Shown here piece after piece: positions 35,813 through 45,464 of a DNA stretch of 57,296 bases (the first letter of the stretch is position 1; each line of letters opens with the position of its first letter). Below the pieces are notes generated by a model. It was given only the letters and a program-made list of their open reading frames with translations, did not search any database and was not told where the DNA came from. Source of the stretch: Kiritimatiellia bacterium (GTDB taxonomy: Bacteria; Verrucomicrobiota; Kiritimatiellia; RFP12; UBA1067). The DNA lies in contig JAKSOW010000004.1 of assembly GCA_024405395.1 (NCBI GenBank), positions 1 through 57,296 of the forward strand. The letters are read 5' to 3'. A program made the translations under genes and the position numbers.

Positions 35813-37327
35813 ATGGAACTCATTCGCCGCATTCCTGAAGGTTATCGGCTGCCTGGCTTCATTGATGCGCATGTGCACATCGAATCCTCGCATTTGTCGC
35901 CCGCCGAATTCGGTCGGTTGCTGGTGCGGCATGGTACGATTGCTGCCATCTGCGATCCCCATGAGATCGTGAACGTCATGGGCGAGCAGGGGCTGGCGTT
36001 CATGCTGGACAATGCCGCCGCCTCGCCGGCTGACCTCTATTTCGGATTGCCCAGCAGCGTGCCCGCCACACCTTTTGAGACATCTGGCGCCAGTTTGTCG
36101 GCCAACGATACGGCCCGTCTGTTTGATCGCTATCCGCAGCTCATTGCGTTGGCCGAGGTCATGAACGTGCCTGGCGTGCTCGTGGGCGAGGATGAGGTGA
36201 TGGCGAAGCTTGCCGCCGCCAAGGCGCGCGGCAAACGGATTGACGGTCATTTCCCCGAGGGGCGCGACGAGGCCGTACGCCGCTATGCTGCCGCAGGCAT
36301 CACCAGCGACCATGAAAGCGCTTCGGCCGACGAGGCACGCGGCAAGGTTGCTGCCGGCATGGACGTGTTCATTCGCGAGGGCAGCGCCGCCAAGAATCTG
36401 ATGGATGTGCTGCCGGCTGTGGATGACTCCAACTGGGAGCATTTCGCGTTTTGTGCGGACGACATCTCTGCCGCCGACCTTCTGTCGCATGGCGATATTC
36501 TGCCTTCGATCCGCAAGGCCGTGAAGTTTGGCTTGCCGCCTGAACGCGCCGTGGCGATGGCCACGATCAACCCTGCCCGCCACTATGGACTTGCTCTGAA
36601 GGACGATGACTATGTAGTCGTCAGGGATCTTGTCGACTTCGAGTTATTGCGTGTGGTGAAAGACGGGAAGGTGGTGTTCGATGCCGCCAATCCCAAGTCC
36701 GAAGACGCATCCGCTGGTGCCGTACAGACGCAGAACACGGTGCACCTGCCCGATTTGGCGCGCTTTTCCTTCCCTATGCCGCCTGCAGGTGCCACGACGC
36801 TAGCTGCGATTGGCGTGACGCCCGGCCAGCTGGTGACGCGCCGGGAGAAGCACGATCTCGCAGCGGCATCGACATTGGCGCGTCTGGCCGTCATCGAGCG
36901 CCACGGCAAGAACGGCAACATTGGCTACGCCTACGCCTCAGGCACAGGGTTGGTGCGGGGCGCCATCGCCACGACGATTGCGCACGACTCGCACAACCTC
37001 ATCGTGCTGGGCGCCGAGGATGCGGATATGCGTCTGGCAACGGCGCGCCTGGCGGAGATTGGCGGCGGTGCCTGTGTGGCATGCGGGGGAGAGGTGGTGG
37101 CGGAGCTTCCCTTGCCGATCGGCGGCCTGATGAGTCCGCAGTCGGCCGCTGAAGTCGCCGCCCGTGATGCCAGGCTTCGGGAAGCGGCGAAAGTGACGGG
37201 GTGCACATTGCCGGAGCCGCTGGGCACGCTGTCCTTCCTGGCCTTGCCGGTCATCCCGCATTTGAAATTGACGGATCGCGGCCTCTTTGATGGAGACCGC
37301 TTCGCCTTTGTTCCGCTTTATGCCTGA
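35813..37327 (+). CDS. ade: adenine deaminase, short N-terminal form
   Basis: Converts adenine to hypoxanthine and ammonia, a purine salvage step in the cytosol. Metal-site motifs are present: PGFIDAHVHIESS, ICDPHEIVN, DGHFPEG, SDHESASADEA and FCADD. The C-terminal half has the Ade-specific TIAHDSHNLIVLG and PVIPHLKLTDRGLFDG. The protein is 504 residues, against about 590 for the E. coli enzyme, and begins only about ten residues before the first metal motif. The N-terminal strands of the small beta domain are missing. No longer start is possible without running into the ABC gene; an in-frame ATG at 35771 adds 14 unrelated residues. There is no clear ribosome-binding site, so coupling to the ABC gene is likely. 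Activity without the N-terminal strands is uncertain. Confidence 0.85.
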   Translation: MELIRRIPEGYRLPGFIDAHVHIESSHLSPAEFGRLLVRHGTIAAICDPHEIVNVMGEQGLAFMLDNAAASPADLYFGLPSSVPATPFETSGASLSANDTARLFDRYPQLIALAEVMNVPGVLVGEDEVMAKLAAAKARGKRIDGHFPEGRDEAVRRYAAAGITSDHESASADEARGKVAAGMDVFIREGSAAKNLMDVLPAVDDSNWEHFAFCADDISAADLLSHGDILPSIRKAVKFGLPPERAVAMATINPARHYGLALKDDDYVVVRDLVDFELLRVVKDGKVVFDAANPKSEDASAGAVQTQNTVHLPDLARFSFPMPPAGATTLAAIGVTPGQLVTRREKHDLAAASTLARLAVIERHGKNGNIGYAYASGTGLVRGAIATTIAHDSHNLIVLGAEDADMRLATARLAEIGGGACVACGGEVVAELPLPIGGLMSPQSAAEVAARDARLREAAKVTGCTLPEPLGTLSFLALPVIPHLKLTDRGLFDGDRFAFVPLYA

Positions 37328-37365
37328 TCTCATTGAGGCGCATCGTCAGCAGACAAGGAATGCTC

Positions 37366-38529
37366 ATGGACAAGAATGGCCGTTTGGAATCGCTTGATGC
37401 CCTGAGGGGTTTTGACATGCTCATGATCATGGGTTTTGGTGCCGTGGTCACAAAACTCTGCGTGCTCTGCGGTTGGGGGGCGGATTGCTGGCTGGCGGAG
37501 CAGTTCCAGCATGTGGAATGGCATGGTCTGCGCTTTGAGGACACGATTTTCCCGCTTTTCCTTTTCTTGGCTGGCGTCTCCTGGCCGTTCTCTTACGCCA
37601 AGCAAAGCGAACGCGGCGATTCCACGCGGCGCATCGTGCTGCGGTGCCTGAAGCGGGCGGCGCTGCTGAGTCTGTTCGGCTTTCTGCACCAGGGCGTCCT
37701 GGGCGGCTATTTCCGTGTGGGAAATGTCCTTACGCGCATCGGCCTTGCCTGGATGATCGGTGCGTTGATCTTCATGAGCTGCCGTACGCGCACGCGGGTG
37801 GCATTGGCTCTGCTGCTGCCGATCGCCCACTGGCTGCTTCTGTGGTTTGTGCCGGCTCCGGATGCCTTGACTGTAGTGCCGCCCGCCAAGATGGCCGACA
37901 CCATCATGTCCTTCGGCACGGGGCCCTATTCGATTGTGGGCAATCTCTCCGGCTGGGTTGATCGTCACTTCATTCCCGGGCCGCTCTCACCCTATACCGG
38001 CGTGGCCGACAATCAGAGTGCACTGGGGCTGATCCCAGCCGTCGGCACGGCACTTCTGGGCATGCTCACGGGTGAGTTCGTGAAGAAGACTCGTACGTCA
38101 ATGGCCGACTACCGGCGCATCGGATGCATGCTCCTGGCCGCCATCGGTCTGGTTGGGCTGGGCCTGTTCATCGCCAATGGCTTTGGCGAAATGTCGATGC
38201 CCATAAACAAAAAACTCTGGGATGCGCCGTTTGTGTTTGTGGTGGGCGGCTATTCGGTGATGATGTTTGCGCTCTTCCACGGGATTGTGGATGTGCTGGG
38301 ATGCAAAAGGTGGGCGTTCTTCTTCCGCGTGATCGGCATGAACTCGATTACGATCTATCTGGCCCAGCGCTTCATTCCATTTCGGCAGATCGCCAAGAAC
38401 CTGGTGGGAGATCTCACAAAGCTCTGTCCGCCGGCAATAGACGATCTCCTGATGGCGGTGGCCTATGTGGCCGTCTGTTGGCTGTTTCTCTTTTTCCTTT
38501 ACCGCAAGAATGTGTTTCTGCGGGTTTGA
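37366..38529 (+). CDS. DUF5009/HGSNAT-like multipass membrane acyltransferase
   Basis: 387 residues with about ten membrane helices. The N-terminus RLESLDALRGFDMLMIMGFG is the hallmark of the DUF5009 (COG4299) group, related to heparan-alpha-glucosaminide N-acetyltransferase. FEDTIFPLFLFLAGVSWPFS and a late GMNSITIYLAQRF support this. Members are thought to acetylate sugars across the membrane using acetyl-CoA; the substrate here is unknown. AAGGAA lies 5 nt before ATG 37366. It stands just before a sugar-active fusion protein, which fits a role in glycan processing. Confidence 0.85.
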   Translation: MDKNGRLESLDALRGFDMLMIMGFGAVVTKLCVLCGWGADCWLAEQFQHVEWHGLRFEDTIFPLFLFLAGVSWPFSYAKQSERGDSTRRIVLRCLKRAALLSLFGFLHQGVLGGYFRVGNVLTRIGLAWMIGALIFMSCRTRTRVALALLLPIAHWLLLWFVPAPDALTVVPPAKMADTIMSFGTGPYSIVGNLSGWVDRHFIPGPLSPYTGVADNQSALGLIPAVGTALLGMLTGEFVKKTRTSMADYRRIGCMLLAAIGLVGLGLFIANGFGEMSMPINKKLWDAPFVFVVGGYSVMMFALFHGIVDVLGCKRWAFFFRVIGMNSITIYLAQRFIPFRQIAKNLVGDLTKLCPPAIDDLLMAVAYVAVCWLFLFFLYRKNVFLRV

Positions 38530-38557
38530 GTGTCGACAGTAGTTGGAGGAAAAGTCT

Positions 38558-41500
38558 ATGCGCAATATGGTCTTGGCATTTGGTTTGATGGTGGCTGCCT
38601 GTTTGGGTGCCGTGCAGCTGCCGGCCGGCTTCTCGGCCGGATTCGCGCGCTCCGCCATCAATCCGCCTATGGGGTCGCATATTCCCGGTTATTTTTCGGA
38701 TCGCCGGGCCTCGGGCGTCCTCGACGACAGCGAGGCCAACGTGGTGGCGTTGGCGGACGGCACCAATGCCGCTGTGCTTGTGTCGCTGGATCTGGTGGAG
38801 GTGAAGGGGCTTGCCCCGAAGTGGCGCACAAGCATTGCCGCCGCCTGCGGCATTGCGCCTGAGGCGGTCTACCTGGCCTGCACACACACGCATACCGCGG
38901 GGTGTGTGGGCAAGGCGGCCGATGCCTATGAAATCGGATTCGATTCCGACTCGGCCTATGACGCCGAAGCCGAGGCAAAGGTCATTGCTGCCTGTCGTGC
39001 GGCTTTGGTCGATTTGCGTCCGGCCGAGATCCGACTGGGGCGCACCACCTGCCCCGGCATCTCCTTCATCCGACGTTTCCGCATGAAAGACGGCCGCGCC
39101 ACCACGAATCCCGGCGTGAACAACCTGGATGTCGTGTCGCCCATTGGCGAGCCTGATGAGGACGTGCAGCTTGTGCGTCTGGTGCGTGCTGAAGCCCCCG
39201 AAATCCTCGTGGTGAATTTCCAGTGCCATCCGGACGTCATCGGCGGCACGCAGATCTCCGCCGATTGGCCGGGAATCACGCGTCGATCGGTTGAGGGCGC
39301 GCTGGGAACGGGCGTACGCTGCGCCTTCTTCAATGGCGCACAGGGCGACACCAACCACGTGAACGTACGCCCTGCGCCCGGTAGCGAAACCAATAAGGGG
39401 TATGCCCATGCTCAGCATATGGGACGTACACTGGCAGGGGCCGTGCTGAAGGCTTATGGACGTTGCCAGCCGGCGCCAGCCGGCGCCATTCGCTGTGCGG
39501 TGAAGGACGTGCCGATGCCCGTGCGTACACGTGACGCCGCCGAACTGCCGGCGGCACAGGCGGATTGGGCGCTGTTCAAGGCCGGACGCGCCAGGGAAAT
39601 CAAGGGACCGCGTTTCCGTCTGGTTGAGGCGGCGCGCATCGTGCGCCTGGCCAACGAGCCGGACGAGGTGCCTTTCCCCGTCTCGGCGGTGGCGATTGGC
39701 GATACCCTCTGTTTCACGGGGCTGCCGTGCGAACCTTTTACGGACATCGGTCGCGCCGTCAAGAAGGGGGCTCCCTTCGCCATGACGATCTTCACCTGCC
39801 TCACCAACGGTTCGTTTGGCTACCTGCCAACGGCAGAAGGCTGCGAAGGCGAGTCGTACGAGTCGACCTCCACCATCTTTGCGCCTGCGGCGGCTGAGCG
39901 GGTGATTGCCGCCCAACTGGATCTGCTGCGGTCGCTGGCTGCGATTCCCGACGAAATGCACCTCGTTTCGCCCAATGGCGCATTGGATGTGGCCGTTGCG
40001 CTGAAGGATGGCGTTTTGGCGTGGACGCTCACCCAAAAGGGGAAGACGTTGATTGCGCCGTCGCGCCTGGGGCTCGATTTCCGCCCTGCGGCGCCCTTGG
40101 GCGCTTTGCGCCTGATGGGGCGCCATGCCTCATCAGCGGATGTCCGCTGGGAGAATGCCTTCGCCGAACGGGCGCAGATGCGCGACCACTACAACGAACT
40201 TGTGGTCGATCTGGAGGAAATCGAGGCTGTCGTACCGCGTGTGGGGCTGGGGCAGACAACGGTGGTGAAATCGCCTCGGCGCCTGTCCGTGGTCTTCCGG
40301 GCCTACGACGCGGGTGTCGCATTCCGCTACGTCATCCCCGAACAGCCGGCCTTCGACGGCTTCATGCTGAAGGGCGAGCTGACGGAATGGCGTTTTGCGC
40401 CGGGTACCCAGGCCTGGACCACGTCCTGCTCCAAGGATACGCCCAGCGGCGAGACAAAATACGCGAAAACGGCCCTGGCCTCCCTGGTGCCGCTTGACGC
40501 GAAAAGGATGCTGGGACAACCTGTCCTGGTGGAGACCGCAGGTTCGCTGGTGGCGCTCTGCGAAGCAGCCCTGTCGAATTGGGGCGGCCTCTACTATCAG
40601 ATTGCCGCCGAGAAGGACGGTACACCCTGCCTGACGTCGTATTTGGCGAAGTTGCCCGATACGCCGGCGGCGGCCTCTGGCATCGCCGTGATCCGCCAGA
40701 CGCCGGCGGCGAGCCCCTGGCGCGTGGCGATCGTCGGCAAGGACGAACTCGAGCTGCTGCGCAACAAGGACATCATCCTCAACCTCAATCCGCCGCCTGA
40801 TCCGACGATTGACTTCTCCTGGGTGAAGCCCGGTCCGTCAACCTGGGACTGGTGGACCGAGTCCAACAATTCGCTCTCCACGGAACTTACGCTCAAGTTG
40901 GTGGACTTCGCCGCTGAGATGGGATGGCCCTATCATACGATTGATGGCGGCTGGTATGGTTTTGCGCGCCGTCCGAATCATGGCCCAGACGTGGAGCTGA
41001 AGCCGCGCAAGGACTTTGATCTGGCGCGGATCGTCGCGCATGCCCGGGAGAAGGGCGTCGGCATCTGGGTGTGGATCCACTGGATGGAGATCGACGATGT
41101 CGGCATCGAGGAGACTTTTGCGCGTCTGGAGAAGTGGGGCGTCAAGGGTGTGAAGACAGACTTCCTCAATCGTGCCGACCAGTGGATCGTCAACTGGTAT
41201 GAGCGGGTGCTGCGCGCCGCGGCGCGCCATCGCATCATGGTCAATTTCCATGGGGCCTTCCATCCTACCGGCACTGAACGCACTTGGCCGAACAATCTGA
41301 CGCGGGAGGGCATCCTCGGCAATGAGATGAACATCTTCGCCAAAGTCGACAGCCCCCGTTCCATCACGCCGGAACATTGCCTTACCTTGCCGTTCACCCG
41401 CTATCTGCTGGGGCCTGGCGACTTTACGCCAGGAGGATTCGGCAATGTCCATTCGCGCGATTTCGTGCCGCAGTGCGCCAAGGGCCATCGCTACGGAGAC

Positions 41501-41968
41501 GAGACCGACCGCTGTCCGCACTGGGCCGAGCAGATGGGCACGCGCGCCTTTGGTCTTGCGCAGTGCGTGGCCTATGACAGCCCGCTGATGACGCTCTGCG
41601 ATTGGCCCGAACGCTATCGCGGGGCGGCTGGGATTGAGGCCTTGCGCGATTTGCCGGCGGTTTGGCGCGCGACGACGCCGCTGGACGGAAAATGCGGCGA
41701 ACACTATGCGGTGGTGCGCGAGGCGTTCGATGGGCGGATTTACCTGGCGGCGCTTACCGTCAAGCCGCATACGCTCAAGACCAAGGCCGATTTCCTGCCT
41801 CCCGGCGATTGGGAGATGACGGCCTATGTCGACGATCCGGCGCGCACGCCGGCCGACGCAAAGGCCCTGAAGATCTTTTCGCGCACGATGCACCGCGGCG
41901 AGAGGCTTGAACTTGACCTGCAGGAAGAGGGCGGCGCCCTGCTTGTCTTCCGCAGGAAGATCCCGTAA
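38558..41968 (+). CDS. secreted fusion of a neutral-ceramidase-like domain and a GH97 glycosidase
   Basis: 1136 residues with a signal peptide (about 1-17). Residues 20-440 resemble neutral/alkaline ceramidase: NPPMGSHIPGY, the metal-binding ACTHTHTAGC, CHPDVIGG, ADWPGITRR and FFNGAQGD. Residues 465-1136 form a GH97 enzyme. Its N-terminal beta domain begins SPNGALDVAVALKDG, and the barrel contains YHTIDGGWYG, GVGIWVWIHW, GVKGVKTDFLNR and a late GNEMN. The Asp in KTDF sits where retaining GH97 enzymes have their nucleophile; that assignment is from memory of the family. GGAGG lies 9 nt before ATG 38558, and no stop interrupts the two domains. A plausible job is attack on a glycosylated lipid or amide-linked glycan, but the N-terminal domain may have another hydrolase role. 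Confidence 0.82.
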   Translation: MRNMVLAFGLMVAACLGAVQLPAGFSAGFARSAINPPMGSHIPGYFSDRRASGVLDDSEANVVALADGTNAAVLVSLDLVEVKGLAPKWRTSIAAACGIAPEAVYLACTHTHTAGCVGKAADAYEIGFDSDSAYDAEAEAKVIAACRAALVDLRPAEIRLGRTTCPGISFIRRFRMKDGRATTNPGVNNLDVVSPIGEPDEDVQLVRLVRAEAPEILVVNFQCHPDVIGGTQISADWPGITRRSVEGALGTGVRCAFFNGAQGDTNHVNVRPAPGSETNKGYAHAQHMGRTLAGAVLKAYGRCQPAPAGAIRCAVKDVPMPVRTRDAAELPAAQADWALFKAGRAREIKGPRFRLVEAARIVRLANEPDEVPFPVSAVAIGDTLCFTGLPCEPFTDIGRAVKKGAPFAMTIFTCLTNGSFGYLPTAEGCEGESYESTSTIFAPAAAERVIAAQLDLLRSLAAIPDEMHLVSPNGALDVAVALKDGVLAWTLTQKGKTLIAPSRLGLDFRPAAPLGALRLMGRHASSADVRWENAFAERAQMRDHYNELVVDLEEIEAVVPRVGLGQTTVVKSPRRLSVVFRAYDAGVAFRYVIPEQPAFDGFMLKGELTEWRFAPGTQAWTTSCSKDTPSGETKYAKTALASLVPLDAKRMLGQPVLVETAGSLVALCEAALSNWGGLYYQIAAEKDGTPCLTSYLAKLPDTPAAASGIAVIRQTPAASPWRVAIVGKDELELLRNKDIILNLNPPPDPTIDFSWVKPGPSTWDWWTESNNSLSTELTLKLVDFAAEMGWPYHTIDGGWYGFARRPNHGPDVELKPRKDFDLARIVAHAREKGVGIWVWIHWMEIDDVGIEETFARLEKWGVKGVKTDFLNRADQWIVNWYERVLRAAARHRIMVNFHGAFHPTGTERTWPNNLTREGILGNEMNIFAKVDSPRSITPEHCLTLPFTRYLLGPGDFTPGGFGNVHSRDFVPQCAKGHRYGDETDRCPHWAEQMGTRAFGLAQCVAYDSPLMTLCDWPERYRGAAGIEALRDLPAVWRATTPLDGKCGEHYAVVREAFDGRIYLAALTVKPHTLKTKADFLPPGDWEMTAYVDDPARTPADAKALKIFSRTMHRGERLELDLQEEGGALLVFRRKIP

Positions 41969-41980
41969 TCCCATTCTCCG

Positions 41981-44650
41981 ATGACGCTCATTCACGCCGA
42001 GATTTCGGACAACGGAGAGTTCTTTTTCCGTGCCGAAGCGCGCAACGTCGATGACGACGTAGGCGTTCCGCTTTGCGGCTCGGCGTTGCTGGTTGCTCTT
42101 GGCGGCGTGCTGGCGCGTCCCGGTGATGCGACGCCGGATGGGGAGGAACGTGTTTCGCCTGGGTGGCGTAACCTGCTGCTCTTCCTGTCGGATGTGCGGG
42201 GACGCAAATTCAGTTTGGGCGTGTTCTTGGCGCCGGAGGTGTTGGCGGCCGCCGATGACTTCCGCCTGGCCGCCAAGATCGTCTCTTCGGGATTGATGGT
42301 GCCGACGTTGTCGCGGGAGAAGGAGGCTTACCGCGCGACGTGGCGGTCATTGGTGGAGGGAAGCCCATTTCTCCTGCGTTGCGTAGACGCTCTGGCGCGT
42401 CGCGCCGGACGTACGCCGCTGGAGACGGGTGGACGCCATGAGACGGCGGAAGACGCTTGGCTGGCTGCGTTGCGCGCAGATGACGCCGAGGTACGCTGGG
42501 GCAAACCTGCCACGTCGCCCGCCGAAGAGGAGCGAAGGGCTGCGGATTTGGCGGACTTGGAGACGCGTCTGGCCGACTGGTGTGCGCCTCTGGCCGTTTC
42601 CTCCGCGGAACGCGCGGCGCTCTGTTTTGCCCTGATGCCGCCACCTACGGCAGAAGGGGCATGGCGCCTCACCTATCGTACCCCCGAGACCCGTCTGGGA
42701 TTCGTGGCGCTGGGGCAGGCGATTCGCCTTTTCCCACCTCTGGCCGCTGAAGTTTTTCGCAAGGAGGACGCCGAGGCTTTCCTCAGAACGGGTGCCGCCC
42801 TGCTTGTGGGGGCCGGATTCTCCGTTGACATCCCCCCCGGCATTGTCGGCGAACACGTCACCGCCGAGGCCGATCTGCACTGCGAGTCAGCGGAGCGGCC
42901 CCTCACCACGACGCAGGCTGCTCGGCCGATCCGCACAAAACTGACCATCCGCGTCGCGGGCGAGGTCGTCAGCGAGGCCGAAATCGCCTTTCTGCTGGAG
43001 CAGAACTCGCCCATTGTCTTCTTCCGCGATCGCTGGATCGAGGTGGACCGCAGCATCCTCAAGGAGGCGCTGCGGGCGTTGCGCGACGCCAAGGGCAAGC
43101 GCCTTTCGATGCACGAAGCAGTGGCTTTCCTCACGGGGGCGCGGCGGCTCGGTTCCCTCAAGATCGCGGAGGCGCGTGCCCATGGCTGGCTGCGTGGTTT
43201 GGTGAACGAACTGAAGGGCGGTGAGGGATTCAAGGTGCTGCCGCCGCCCGAGGGGTTCCGCGGCGAATTGCGTGACTACCAGCTGCGCGGCTATTCGTGG
43301 CTTGACTTTCTGGCGCATTGGGGATTTGGTCCGTGCCTGGCGGACGACATGGGCCTGGGCAAGACCGTCCAGACCATCGCCTGGGTATTGCGCCATGTCC
43401 AGGGCCGTTCGTTGCGCGGTCCCGTGCTCATTGTCGCGCCGGTGAGCGTGACCACCAACTGGATGCGCGAATTCGCCAAGTTTGCGCCGGGGTTGAAGGT
43501 GCAGCTGCATCAGGGGCCTGCACGCGCGACCGGCGGATCCTTTGCCGTGGCTTGCCGTCGGGCGGACGTGGTGATTACGGGCTATTCGCTGCTCGTGCAC
43601 GACTTCCGTGATTTCCGTGGCACCTCGTTTGCCGCCCTCATCCTGGACGAAGCCCAGATGGTGAAGAACCCCGACACGCGCGTGGCGCGGGCGGCGCGGG
43701 CGATCGATGCGCCCGTGCGCATGGCGTTGACGGGTACGCCGCTTGAGAATTCCGTGGCCGATCTCTGGAGTCTGGAGGAATTCCTCAATCCCGGTCTCCT
43801 CGGCGCCCGGCGCGACTTCGCCGACACCTTTGGCCGCGATCTGGCGCGCGGCGCCGATCCCTCCGCCTCGGCCGCGGCCGCCAAGAAACTGCGCCATGCC
43901 TTGGCGCCGTTCATGCTGCGCCGCCTCAAAAGTGATCCGGGCGTGGCCAATGAACTGGGCGCCAAACACGAAGTGCGCGAATACTGCGTGCTCTCGCCCG
44001 ATCAGCGCCGTGACTATGAGGATGCCCTGCGTCGGTTCCGCGATGAGGCGAATGATCCGGCGCAACGGGCTTCGCGCAGCGGCCGTGTGCTGGGTTTGCT
44101 GACCGAACTCAAGCAGATCTGCGATGGCGCCGGCAAGATCGAACGCCTGGATGCGCTCCTGGAGGAGATCTTCGCCGCCGGGGAATCGGCATTGCTCTTC
44201 ACCCAGTATGTGCGGGTGGCGCGACTGCTGCGTGACCATCTGGCGGAAGTCCACGGGCGGCGTTTCCCTTTCCTGCATGGCGGACTTTCCACTGCACAGC
44301 GTGAAGCCGAGATCGCGGCCTTCAACGCCGATCCCGAGCCCAATGTGTTTCTGGTGTCGCTGAAGGCCGGTGGCTTCGGCCTCAACCTCACCAGGGCCAC
44401 GCACGTCATCCACTTCGACCGCTGGTGGAACCCTGCGGTCGAGAACCAGGCCACGGACCGCGCACACCGCATAGGCCAGTCCCGAACCGTTTTTGTTCAT
44501 CTGTTCATCTCGTCAGGCACGCTGGAGGACCGCATCGATGCGCTTCTGGAGGACAAGCGTCGTCTTGCCGGCGAGATTGTCGGTTCGGGCGAGGCGTTCC
44601 TCACCAAGATGTCCGAACGCGAATTCGAAAGGATGGTGGCGCTCGCATGA
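41981..44650 (+). CDS. SNF2-family helicase/ATPase
   Basis: 889 residues. The first 400 are a poorly conserved N-terminal domain typical of bacterial SNF2 proteins. The helicase core carries motif I DDMGLGKTVQT (about residue 456), motif II LILDEAQMVKN (DEAQ box), motif III LTGTPLEN, the GGFGLNLTRA segment and motif VI DRAHRIGQ (about 825). Such proteins translocate on double-stranded DNA and remodel nucleoprotein; the bacterial targets are mostly unknown. No ribosome-binding site is obvious near ATG 41981, 12 bp after the GH97 fusion gene. The stop overlaps the SWIM gene start (ATGA). Confidence 0.92.
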   Translation: MTLIHAEISDNGEFFFRAEARNVDDDVGVPLCGSALLVALGGVLARPGDATPDGEERVSPGWRNLLLFLSDVRGRKFSLGVFLAPEVLAAADDFRLAAKIVSSGLMVPTLSREKEAYRATWRSLVEGSPFLLRCVDALARRAGRTPLETGGRHETAEDAWLAALRADDAEVRWGKPATSPAEEERRAADLADLETRLADWCAPLAVSSAERAALCFALMPPPTAEGAWRLTYRTPETRLGFVALGQAIRLFPPLAAEVFRKEDAEAFLRTGAALLVGAGFSVDIPPGIVGEHVTAEADLHCESAERPLTTTQAARPIRTKLTIRVAGEVVSEAEIAFLLEQNSPIVFFRDRWIEVDRSILKEALRALRDAKGKRLSMHEAVAFLTGARRLGSLKIAEARAHGWLRGLVNELKGGEGFKVLPPPEGFRGELRDYQLRGYSWLDFLAHWGFGPCLADDMGLGKTVQTIAWVLRHVQGRSLRGPVLIVAPVSVTTNWMREFAKFAPGLKVQLHQGPARATGGSFAVACRRADVVITGYSLLVHDFRDFRGTSFAALILDEAQMVKNPDTRVARAARAIDAPVRMALTGTPLENSVADLWSLEEFLNPGLLGARRDFADTFGRDLARGADPSASAAAAKKLRHALAPFMLRRLKSDPGVANELGAKHEVREYCVLSPDQRRDYEDALRRFRDEANDPAQRASRSGRVLGLLTELKQICDGAGKIERLDALLEEIFAAGESALLFTQYVRVARLLRDHLAEVHGRRFPFLHGGLSTAQREAEIAAFNADPEPNVFLVSLKAGGFGLNLTRATHVIHFDRWWNPAVENQATDRAHRIGQSRTVFVHLFISSGTLEDRIDALLEDKRRLAGEIVGSGEAFLTKMSEREFERMVALA

Positions 44651-45450
44651 GCAGCAAGGTCTATCCTCCGCGGGTGGCGCGGGCGGCATTGGGCATTCGC
44701 GCGCAGGACCTGCGTACCCTGGTACGCAAGGCCTGGTGGGCGCGGCGCTGGATCGCGGCGGTGGAGGCATTCCGCCTGGGGCCGCGGCTGGGACGCGGGC
44801 GCCAGTACGCCATCACGGGACAGGTGGTGGATCTGCGCTTCGAGGGGCCACACGTGACAGCCGCCGTACTTGGGTCCCGTCCCAAGCCCTATGCGGTTAC
44901 CTTGAACTTCACCACGCCCTCAGATGAGGCGTTGGCGCGCATTGCGGCTCGTTTGAAGGCCCGCCCGGAACTCCTGGCGCGCGTGCTCGTGGACGAGCTG
45001 CCCACCGAGATCGAGACCTTCTTCACGGATGAGGGCTGCCCGCTTTTCCCGATTCCAGGCGCGAAGCCGCCCTATGACGTGGTGATGTCGTGCAGCTGCC
45101 CCGACTGGTGCAAACCCTGCAAGCATGTGGCGGCAGTGCTCTTCCTGCTTGGCGAGGAGATCGCGCGTCGCCCATCCTCCTTGTTGGCCATTCGCGGATT
45201 GGATGTGGATCAGCTGTTCCCGGAGGCGGAAGGGGCCGAACCAACGCTCCAGCCGCTGCCACAGGAGATGTTGCTGGAGCGTTCCGCCGTTACGGCAACA
45301 GAAACGGATCCCACGGCTCTGCTGTCGCGTTTGGGGTCTGTTCCTTTCTGGCGGGGCGTCAACCGCTGTCAGGATTCGCTTGCGCGCATCTACACCCGCG
45401 CCCACGCAGCGTCAACCCCCGCCGCCGAAGGGAATTCGCTCAGCCTATAG
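44647..45450 (+). CDS. SWIM zinc-finger protein, partner of the SNF2 ATPase
   Basis: 267 residues from ATG 44647, coupled to the SNF2 gene through an ATGA overlap. The SWIM motif (CxC...CxH) is in CSCPDWCKPCKHVAAVL near residue 150, a zinc-binding fold implicated in DNA or protein binding. The N-terminus is basic (RKAWWARRWIAAVEAF). SNF2 and SWIM genes are a frequent adjacent pair in bacteria, so a shared complex is likely. The process they serve is unknown. The last 60 residues are low in conserved features. Confidence 0.88.
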   Translation: MSSKVYPPRVARAALGIRAQDLRTLVRKAWWARRWIAAVEAFRLGPRLGRGRQYAITGQVVDLRFEGPHVTAAVLGSRPKPYAVTLNFTTPSDEALARIAARLKARPELLARVLVDELPTEIETFFTDEGCPLFPIPGAKPPYDVVMSCSCPDWCKPCKHVAAVLFLLGEEIARRPSSLLAIRGLDVDQLFPEAEGAEPTLQPLPQEMLLERSAVTATETDPTALLSRLGSVPFWRGVNRCQDSLARIYTRAHAASTPAAEGNSLSL

Positions 45451-45464
45451 TTCCCTTAATCTGT

